64,000 nucleotides of DNA from Pseudothauera nasutitermitis (lineage in GTDB: Bacteria; Pseudomonadota; Gammaproteobacteria; Burkholderiales; Rhodocyclaceae), in assembly GCF_004801295.1 (NCBI RefSeq), contig NZ_SSOC01000005.1, positions 186,001-250,000 of the forward strand, given 5' to 3'. The position numbers were made by a program, and so were the translations under genes. The first letter of the stretch is position 1. Each line of letters opens with the position of its first letter. Of this stretch, positions 8,418 to 15,019 are shown piece after piece. Below the pieces are notes generated by a model. The model was not told where the DNA came from. It did no database searches and saw only the letters and a list, made by a program, of their open reading frames with translations.

Positions 8418-9840
8418 GAAGCGGCACGGCCCCCCTGGCGGTCTGCTGCGCCGGCCGCGGCTGCTTGCGGTGGTGCAGGATCACCGCCGCGGGCGCCCCC
8501 GCGGCTTCCCCGTGCACCAGGATCGAGCGGCCGGCGCGGAAGCAGTCGGCGTCGCCGTGCTGCGCCAGCTCGACGCGCTGGTTGCGCAGTTCGCAGACGA
8601 TGGCGTCGCTGCGCAGCCCGAGCGCGCCGGCGTCGCGCGCGCTGAGCAGGCGGCGCCCGGCGCCGGGATGCCGGCGCTCGCGCAAGGTGGGCTGCAAGTC
8701 CTCGCCGGCGATGTGCGCCTGCTCGATCCAGCCCTGCAGATCGCGGATCGTCTGTCCGTCGCGCGGGCGCAGTTCGATGTAGACCACGTCCTGCGTGTCG
8801 TCCGGCAGGCGGCGGGCGAACACCCCGTCGCGCACGCGGGCGAAGCTCAGGCTCTCCCAGTCGGTATGGATCAGGGCGAGCTTGCGCTGGACGAAATCGA
8901 TGACCGCCTGGAACGGCTTGAAGCAATCGGCATGCGCATACGGCTCCATCACCGGCGGGCGGGGATTGCTGCCGATCGCGCTCATCTGGCCGGCGACCTG
9001 GGCCAGTGCCCGCCAGGCCTGGGGCGGCGTGCAGCGCGGGTCGACCAGCACGGCGTCGAGCAGCGGCAGGCAGGCCGACAGGCTGCGGGCCATCGCCAGG
9101 TGCGCGCGCGTTTCCGCGCCCATCACGGCAAATGCCTCGGGCGCATCGTCCTGCGCCGTGCCGACCAGTTCGCGCAGCTTGTCCCACATCGCCTCGCGCA
9201 AGGCCACGAAACGCCCCAGCAGCCCCTGTTCGCCGAGAAAGTCGGAAGCCCCCAGGCACAGCATGGGCGGATGGTAGGACGACAGCACGATCCCGCCCTG
9301 CGCGTCGCGCTCCACCTCCAGCAGCGGCACCGCCGGGTAGCCCGTGGGCAGCTGGTCGGCGGTGAACAGCCCGACGCGGGCACGGCCGCGCTCCACGGCC
9401 ACGTCGCCGAATCCGGTCACCTCATCGAGGGTTTCCATGCCGGGCAGGCCCTCGTAGCGGCGCATCGAGGTGCTCGGCACGGCCAGCGCGCCGGTACGCG
9501 GCGGCAGCGCCAGATGGACGCGCACGGGCTTGCCGGCCTGCGTGCATTGCGCATTCACGTCGATGGCCCCGGGCGCGCGCCCGTCCTGGTCCGACACCAC
9601 CAGCGGCAAACCATCCGGCATGATTCCCGCGAACTTCGTCACGCAGATCTCGCCGCGGGCCAAGCGGACCTTGTCGATCTCCAGGCAGCGCACCCCCCAG
9701 CAATGCGCGCTGACACCGAGCAGGCGCTGGTGCACCAGCGCCTGGGTGTGGATATCGTGCTGCTGGAAGTGCTGGGGCGAGAGCAACATGCCTTCCGACC
9801 ACAGCACTGCATCGGGCAGGAAATCGTCCATGTCCGTCAT
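8410..9840 (-). CDS. tssK: Type VI secretion baseplate protein TssK
   Basis: 476 residues, usual for TssK. The family N-terminus is plain: VLWSEGMLLSPQHFQQHD. The region MPDGLPLV and the conserved RYEGLPGMETLDEV stretch follow. TssK is the trimeric adaptor linking the baseplate wedges (TssF, TssG, TssE) to the cytoplasmic parts of TssL and TssM. Start 9840 is chosen because GAGGAG lies seven bases upstream; a TTG at 9855 would add five residues without support. The gene lies 11 bases after tssJ and overlaps tssL, inside the continuous T6SS operon. Confidence 0.95.
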   Translation of the reverse strand: MTDMDDFLPDAVLWSEGMLLSPQHFQQHDIHTQALVHQRLLGVSAHCWGVRCLEIDKVRLARGEICVTKFAGIMPDGLPLVVSDQDGRAPGAIDVNAQCTQAGKPVRVHLALPPRTGALAVPSTSMRRYEGLPGMETLDEVTGFGDVAVERGRARVGLFTADQLPTGYPAVPLLEVERDAQGGIVLSSYHPPMLCLGASDFLGEQGLLGRFVALREAMWDKLRELVGTAQDDAPEAFAVMGAETRAHLAMARSLSACLPLLDAVLVDPRCTPPQAWRALAQVAGQMSAIGSNPRPPVMEPYAHADCFKPFQAVIDFVQRKLALIHTDWESLSFARVRDGVFARRLPDDTQDVVYIELRPRDGQTIRDLQGWIEQAHIAGEDLQPTLRERRHPGAGRRLLSARDAGALGLRSDAIVCELRNQRVELAQHGDADCFRAGRSILVHGEAAGAPAAVILHHRKQPRPAQQTARGAVPLHA

Positions 9841-9851
9841 GCGCGTTCTCC

Positions 9852-10331
9852 TCAATGTCCACTCACGGCGATGCCGTCCGGCTGCAAGCGCAGCGCGGCG
9901 TGCTTGTAGGGCGTCAGGGTGATGGCCGGCCAGCCCGCCTCATTCACGTAGTTGGCGAAGGCGATCACCGCCACCGCCTTGCGGGTCCCGGCCGGCAGGT
10001 CGACCTCGAACGCGGGGTAGGCCGCCGGCACCTGCAGGGACGTCACCTCGATGCCGGTGGCCAGCGCTTTCTGCAGCGCGGCGCGCTGGCGGAACCACTC
10101 CGGCCCCGTGCCCGGCAGCTTCGCCAGCGCGGCGGCGTCGTGGATCGCCACCACGTCGAGCAGGGTGGCGCTGCCCTGGTTGGCGCCCGCATCGGCCGAC
10201 ACCCGCAGCGTGCGCAGCGCGGCGTGCGGCGGGCCGAAGCCGAGCAGGCCCTTCACCGCGTCGACGGTGCCGCAGCCGCCCAGCAGCGCCAGGCTGGCCC
10301 ACAGCAGGAATACGCGCACACGCCCGTTCAT
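9852..10331 (-). CDS. tssJ: Type VI secretion outer-membrane lipoprotein TssJ
   Basis: 159 residues with a lipoprotein signal: a hydrophobic stretch FLLWASLALLGGC and lipobox Cys at residue 20. The mature part has the transthyretin-like TssJ features, with alternating beta strands such as KAVAVIAFANYVNEAGWP near residues 110-130. TssJ is anchored in the outer membrane inner leaflet and caps the periplasmic part of TssM. The start overlaps the DUF4150 stop by four bases (ATGA). Its place between the PAAR-like gene and tssK fits an operon in which the spike genes and the membrane complex are made together. Confidence 0.93.
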   Translation of the reverse strand: MNGRVRVFLLWASLALLGGCGTVDAVKGLLGFGPPHAALRTLRVSADAGANQGSATLLDVVAIHDAAALAKLPGTGPEWFRQRAALQKALATGIEVTSLQVPAAYPAFEVDLPAGTRKAVAVIAFANYVNEAGWPAITLTPYKHAALRLQPDGIAVSGH

Positions 10332-10705
10332 GAGAGATAGATCACCTTGAACTGCCCCGGCGTGAGCGAGATGCCGACGCAGTTGGGCAGCAGGCCGTTC
10401 TGGCCGTTGATGGAGGTCAGGCGCGACCCGAACACGCAGCACAAGGCCACCTTGAAGCTGCCCAGCAGCGAGCGCTTGGGGCCCATGCACATGCCCGAGG
10501 CCACCCCCACGCCCACGTCGCCCCCGCTCAGCGCGCTGATGGTCAGCAGGTTCTCGGCCAGCCCGCCGCCCAGGATCACGTTGAACACCGTCGGGATGTT
10601 GGTCACCGAGAAATCCAGATTCACCTGCGGCACCGGCAGCGGGCCGACCACGCAGACGTCCGGGAAGCCGAGGTTGAGCACGCCGAGATTGTTGTTGACG
10701 AACAT
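10328..10705 (-). CDS. PAAR-like DUF4150 protein (T6SS spike tip)
   Basis: 125 residues. It begins MFVNNNLGVLNLGFPDVCVV and has the Pro- and Gly-rich pattern of DUF4150 proteins (VGPLPVPQVNLDFS), with regularly placed Cys residues (GMCMGPK, LCCVFG, LPNCVG). DUF4150 is regarded as a PAAR-like fold, a small sharp cone that sits on the VgrG trimer and punctures the target. No extra toxin domain is fused at either end, so any cargo must bind non-covalently or be carried elsewhere. Start 10705 is the ATG directly after the DUF3540 gene. Its neighbours (DUF3540, pentapeptide-repeat proteins, vgrG) form the spike and adaptor module of this T6SS. Confidence 0.85.
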   Translation of the reverse strand: MFVNNNLGVLNLGFPDVCVVGPLPVPQVNLDFSVTNIPTVFNVILGGGLAENLLTISALSGGDVGVGVASGMCMGPKRSLLGSFKVALCCVFGSRLTSINGQNGLLPNCVGISLTPGQFKVIYLS

Positions 10706-10709
10706 CGCC

Positions 10710-11261
10710 TCACCCCATGCTGATGCGTTCTGCATCGGCCTTGAGGTCGCGCTCCGCGGTGAGCAGCGCATCCTGGGCATGCAGCTTGAAGAGATGGCGC
10801 ACGTCGAGCAGGCAATGCCCGGCGCGGCTGAGCAGATGGCGCGTCTGCTGCACGAGGTTTTCCGCCACGGTGACGAACAGGTTGGGGGCCTGCAGCGTGA
10901 GGCTGCCGCCGAGCGTCATCAGGCGCGCCTCGCCGGCGCTCACCAGGGCGAGGCTGTCGACGGCATGCACGCTCACCTTGGCCTGGCGCAGCGCCAGGCT
11001 GCGGCAGCCCGGCACGCTCAGCGCCGCTTCCGCGCCGCCGCGCTCCAGCACGTGCAGCACATGGCAGGCCGCGCCTTCGCCCCGGCTGGCCAGCACCAGG
11101 TCGCCGGTCTGCAATTCGAGCAGGCAGCTCGCCGCGCGGCGCGCCTGGCGGCCGTTCGCCAGCAGGCAGGTGTCGGCGTCGAGCAGCATCGCCACGCGCG
11201 TCTCCTCCAGCCGCACGTCCTGCGCGCGTGCTTCCGCGGGCGCCGGGTTCACGGAATGCAT
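10710..11261 (-). CDS. DUF3540 family protein (T6SS spike-associated)
   Basis: 183 residues, soluble and beta-rich. The central part (about 35-130) has strand-like segments such as LLELQTGDLVLASRG and SLTLQAPNLFVTVAENL, resembling the OB-fold and beta-prism parts of spike proteins. The C-terminal 45 residues are helical (HLLSRAGHCLLDVRHLFKLHAQ). DUF3540 genes travel with DUF2169, pentapeptide-repeat and DUF4150 genes beside vgrG in T6SS loci, and that set is present here. The biochemical role is not established; a VgrG-to-PAAR or cargo adaptor is an inference from synteny. The start lies inside the end of the preceding gene (13-base overlap). Confidence 0.8.
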   Translation of the reverse strand: MHSVNPAPAEARAQDVRLEETRVAMLLDADTCLLANGRQARRAASCLLELQTGDLVLASRGEGAACHVLHVLERGGAEAALSVPGCRSLALRQAKVSVHAVDSLALVSAGEARLMTLGGSLTLQAPNLFVTVAENLVQQTRHLLSRAGHCLLDVRHLFKLHAQDALLTAERDLKADAERISMG

Positions 11262-12343
11262 GGCAGATCCTCCAGGGCAAGATTGGCTTGTTCGAGCGCC
11301 AGCAGGGCGGCGTCGGTGCCTTGCTGGCCGCGCCGCGCGGCGCCGCGCAGGCGCACCTTGTCCAGCGTGGCGCCGTGGAAGACGCTGCGTTCGAGCCGGG
11401 CGCCGGACAGATCGCTGTCGTTCAGGCGGGCATGCGCGAAGCGCACGTCGGAAAAATCCGCGCCCGCCGCCCGCAGGCCGGCCACTTCGCTTTTCTCCCA
11501 GCTGCCGCCGGCCAGGCGCGCGCCCTCGAAGCGGCAGTCGCGCAGGCGCGCGTTGTAGAACAGCGCGCCGGAAAAGTCGGCGCCGCGCGCGTCGCAGCCT
11601 TCCAGGCGCGCCGACAGCAGCAGGGCATTCGGCGCCTGCGCGGCGCGCAGGCAGGTGCCGGCGAAATGCGTCTGCATCAGGTTGCAGCCGGCGAGCACGG
11701 CGCCGGACAGATCGCTGCCCGCGAAGCGCCCTGCCTGCAACTGGCACAGCTCGAAGCGCAGGCTGCCCAGCGCCAGGCCGCGCCAGTCGTTGTTCATCAG
11801 CGCGCTGCGCTGCGCGCGCAGCCCTTCCACGGCGGTGGCGCGCAGGTCGGTATCGCTGAGCGCGGTCTGTGCCAGCGTGGCGCCGGCCAGCGAGGCCTGG
11901 CCCAGAGCGCAGCGCCACAGCACCGCGCTGTCGAGCCGGGCGCCGGGCAGCGCGGCGCCGTGCAGATCGCAGCCGGACAGCGCCACATGGCTCAACTGCG
12001 CGCCCTGCGCCCGTGCCGCCCGCAGGCTGCAATCGACCAGGGCCGCCTGCGACAGCGCCGCCGCCTCCATGCCCGCGCCATCGAGCATGCAGCGGATGAA
12101 CTGGGTGTGCGCCAGCGTGGCGCCGGCGAAGCGTGCGCCCGCCAGGCGGCAATCGATGAAGGTGGTGCGCGCCAGCGCGGTGCGCGACAGATCCATGCCG
12201 CCCAGTTCGCATTCGCGCAGCACGGCGCCGGCCAGCGACGCGCCGCGCAGGTCGATGGCGCGCAGGTCGGCCTTTTCCAACGGACGCTGGCGGCGGATGT
12301 GCCAGGCGATGGCGTCCAGGTCCACGAGTGCCGGGGCCTTCAT
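11249..12343 (-). CDS. Pentapeptide-repeat protein, T6SS-associated
   Basis: 364 residues, almost entirely tandem pentapeptide repeats of the A(D/N)LxG type from about residue 22 (LEKADLRAIDLRGASLAGA) to 335. This pattern folds as a right-handed quadrilateral beta-helix. The first 20 residues are charged, and the last 25 (ALLALEQANLALEDLP) look helical. Repeats are loose, with many Ala/Arg/Cys in place of the central Leu/Phe. The start overlaps the previous pentapeptide gene by four bases, so the two are translationally coupled. The likely place is near the VgrG/PAAR-like tip, as a scaffold for cargo; this is inferred from position and fold only. Confidence 0.88.
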   Translation of the reverse strand: MKAPALVDLDAIAWHIRRQRPLEKADLRAIDLRGASLAGAVLRECELGGMDLSRTALARTTFIDCRLAGARFAGATLAHTQFIRCMLDGAGMEAAALSQAALVDCSLRAARAQGAQLSHVALSGCDLHGAALPGARLDSAVLWRCALGQASLAGATLAQTALSDTDLRATAVEGLRAQRSALMNNDWRGLALGSLRFELCQLQAGRFAGSDLSGAVLAGCNLMQTHFAGTCLRAAQAPNALLLSARLEGCDARGADFSGALFYNARLRDCRFEGARLAGGSWEKSEVAGLRAAGADFSDVRFAHARLNDSDLSGARLERSVFHGATLDKVRLRGAARRGQQGTDAALLALEQANLALEDLPCIP

Positions 12344-15012
12344 GGCAGCCTCGCTTGCTGGTCGATGAAGGCGCCGGAACGCGCCGCGCCGCTGAAGTCG
12401 GCCTCGCTGGCGTCCATCTGCGCGAGTACGGCCTGGCTCAGCATGGCCTGCGAAAAATCGGCCTTGCGGCACATGGCCTGGAAGAAATCGGCGCGCGCGC
12501 CGCGCACGCGGCGCAGGCGGCTCTTGAGGAACAGCGAGCGGTACAGGCGCGCGCCTTCGAGGCAGGCGTCCGACAGGTCGGCCTCGCCGAAATCGCTTTG
12601 CGCGAACACCCCGCCGCCCAGGTCGGCGCCGCGCAGCGTGGCGCCGCGCAGGCCGCAGCGGCGCAGGCGCGCGCCGCGCAGATTGGCCCCCTGCCAGTCG
12701 GCCTGGCCGCCGTAGACGCCGGCCAGTTCCGCCCCGGGCCACTGCGACGCGGCCAGCGCCGCATCGAGCAGCACCGCGCGGGACAGGCGCGCGCCGCTGA
12801 AATCCGCCCCGCCGAGTTGCGCGCCCTGGGCCACCACCTGCTCCCAATGTACCTGCCGCCAGCGGCTGGCCGGCGCCCGCATGCCGGCGAACACCGCGCG
12901 CGCGGCGCGGCTGTCGTCGAGGCAGGCGGCGCTCAGGTCGATGCGCAGCGCGAGCAGGTCGTCGAGCAGCGCGCCGGCCAGCTTCGCCTCGCGCCACACG
13001 GCGTCGACAGCCTTGGCGCCGCGCAGGCTGGCGGCGCCGAAATCCGCGCCGGCCGCGCTGCTGCCGCTCAGATTGGCGCCGTCCAGGCAGGCCCCGGCCA
13101 GCCACGCGCCATCCAGGCGGGCGGCGGTGAGCACGGCCCCGGCGAGGTTGGCGCCGTCCAGGCGGGCGCCGCGCAGGTCGGCACGCTCCAGTTGCGTTTC
13201 GCGCAGGTCGGCGCCGCGCAGGTCCGCGTCGCGCAGATCGGCGCCGGCCAGATCGCGGCCGGCGAGCACGGTGCCCTCGCTCAGCCATTGCACCACCTGC
13301 CGCCCCAGCGCGCGCGCCGCTGCGGCGGGCAGTTCCGCCGGCAAGGTCGTGGGCGTCAACGCGGCGGCACGGGCGGCGCGCTTGAGGGATGGGGCCGTTG
13401 CGAGCGAGCGGGCGATCTGCGCGCGCTGTTCCGCGCCCACGCTGCCGGGCTGCGCCGCCTCGGCACGGTCGAGCGCCTCGGCCAGTTCGGCGGGCAGCTT
13501 CAGGTCTTGCGGGGCGACCAGATCGGTGGCTTCTTCGCGCGCCTGGTCCAGCACCCTGGCGGTCACCGCTTCCACCGTGGGCGCGGCCGGCGGCTGTGCA
13601 TCGGGGAACTGCTCGCGCAAGGTCTGCCGCAGGCGCTCCTGCTCCGCGGCCAGCCGCGCCTCGCCCTCGGCGCGCGCCTGCTCCGCCAGGGCCGTGGCCT
13701 GCGCATGCAGCTCGGCCAGATCGAATTCGCCTTCGGCCAGCGCATCGGGCGGAATGCCGGCGAGCGGGGGCGGCTCGACGCGCGGCGGGGTGTACCCGGC
13801 CGGCGGCATGAGCCCGCTGTGCGTCCAGAAATCGGCCATCTGCTCGTCGAGCAACTGCTGGCGTTCGGCCTGGCGCGCGGCGGCCTCGGCTTCGCGCTGC
13901 GCCATCCGGGCGGCGATCTCTCCGGCGCTGCGCGGCGGCGCCAGCTGCGCTTCGTTGAAGGCGTGCAGCGGCGCCGTCGCGGGGTCCAGGCGCAGGCCCA
14001 GCACGTCGCGGTAGTGGGCGAGCGGCCGCGCTTCGCCGATTTTTTCGTAGGCCACCATCAGCGCCTGCACGTCGAGCGCATCGCTGTCGTGCACCGGCGC
14101 TTCGCCGCGGAACACCAGCAGGCCGACGTCCTGGTCCGGGAAGAACCACACCGTGTCGCAGGCCAGGGCGATTTCCTCGGCGGCCTCGGCACCCTGCCCT
14201 TCGCGCAGCAGGAAGGCGCGCGCGCGCAGGCCCGGCAACTGGCCGCGCAGCAGCGCATGCCTGGGGTGCAGGCCTTCCAGGGTGTAGGGCTCGTCGCCGC
14301 GCAGCGCGCCGGCGAACTGCTGGTCGGCCGGCGCGCGGTTGAACAGGCCGCAGTCGAAGTCGCGCGGCAGGCCGGGAAAGTCCTCGGCCAGCCAGCGCTT
14401 GTCATAGGTGCCGCTGGCACGGCGCGCCTGTTCGGCATGCAGCAAGGCTTGCGGCGCGAAGCCGGCGGCGGGCAGCCGGCGGCGGCCCGGCATCACCGGC
14501 AGGCCGGGATACTCGATGTTGGGCATGGCGCCGGCGCGCGCGCGCAGCCAGGCGAGGCGTGGCAGGAAGGCACGGCCCTGCGGGTTGTCGTGCCCCGCGC
14601 CGCCGTAGGCGCGTTCCCAGGTAAGCGGCATTTCCTTGAAGGGCGCGGGCGCCTCCACGCACACGGCGGGCCAGAGGCGGCGCGTCCACGCGCGCTCGCC
14701 GATCACCTGCAGGCATTTGTCCACGGGGCCGCAGTGCAGGCGCACGCACAGCGCGGGCACCGCCTCGGCGGCATGGGCGCTGCCGCTGAGCAGCACCTCG
14801 CCGCGCGCCTTGGGCAGGATGTGCTCCAGCGCCAGGCCGGCGGGCAGCGCCGGCACCAGTTTGGCCCATTGCAGGTTGTCGGCGAGCAGCCGGTCGAGGG
14901 CGCCCGCGCCGAGCGGGAAGAAGCCCAGCGCCGCCACGGCGAGCCGGTGCGTGCCGCGGTACCGGTAGGGCCGGTCGAGCACGCCGAGGGTGAGCGGTTT
15001 GACGATCTTCAT
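12340..15012 (-). CDS. DUF2169 domain plus pentapeptide-repeat protein, T6SS-associated
   Basis: 890 residues in three parts. Residues 1-330 are a DUF2169 domain (start MKIVKPLTLGVLDRPYRYRG, then LTWERAYGGAGHDNPQGR and GTYDKRWLAEDFPGLP). Residues about 365-580 are a highly charged, Glu/Ala/Gln-rich helical linker with likely coiled coil. Residues about 585-880 are pentapeptide repeats (DLAGADLRDADLRGADLRET is the cleanest stretch). DUF2169 proteins are found next to vgrG and are thought to act as adaptors or chaperones for spike assembly. The gene starts 7 bases after vgrG and is coupled to the second pentapeptide gene. The size and the two folds in one chain suit a long scaffold on the spike. 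Confidence 0.88.
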   Translation of the reverse strand: MKIVKPLTLGVLDRPYRYRGTHRLAVAALGFFPLGAGALDRLLADNLQWAKLVPALPAGLALEHILPKARGEVLLSGSAHAAEAVPALCVRLHCGPVDKCLQVIGERAWTRRLWPAVCVEAPAPFKEMPLTWERAYGGAGHDNPQGRAFLPRLAWLRARAGAMPNIEYPGLPVMPGRRRLPAAGFAPQALLHAEQARRASGTYDKRWLAEDFPGLPRDFDCGLFNRAPADQQFAGALRGDEPYTLEGLHPRHALLRGQLPGLRARAFLLREGQGAEAAEEIALACDTVWFFPDQDVGLLVFRGEAPVHDSDALDVQALMVAYEKIGEARPLAHYRDVLGLRLDPATAPLHAFNEAQLAPPRSAGEIAARMAQREAEAAARQAERQQLLDEQMADFWTHSGLMPPAGYTPPRVEPPPLAGIPPDALAEGEFDLAELHAQATALAEQARAEGEARLAAEQERLRQTLREQFPDAQPPAAPTVEAVTARVLDQAREEATDLVAPQDLKLPAELAEALDRAEAAQPGSVGAEQRAQIARSLATAPSLKRAARAAALTPTTLPAELPAAAARALGRQVVQWLSEGTVLAGRDLAGADLRDADLRGADLRETQLERADLRGARLDGANLAGAVLTAARLDGAWLAGACLDGANLSGSSAAGADFGAASLRGAKAVDAVWREAKLAGALLDDLLALRIDLSAACLDDSRAARAVFAGMRAPASRWRQVHWEQVVAQGAQLGGADFSGARLSRAVLLDAALAASQWPGAELAGVYGGQADWQGANLRGARLRRCGLRGATLRGADLGGGVFAQSDFGEADLSDACLEGARLYRSLFLKSRLRRVRGARADFFQAMCRKADFSQAMLSQAVLAQMDASEADFSGAARSGAFIDQQARLP

Positions 15013-15019
15013 GGCCGCC

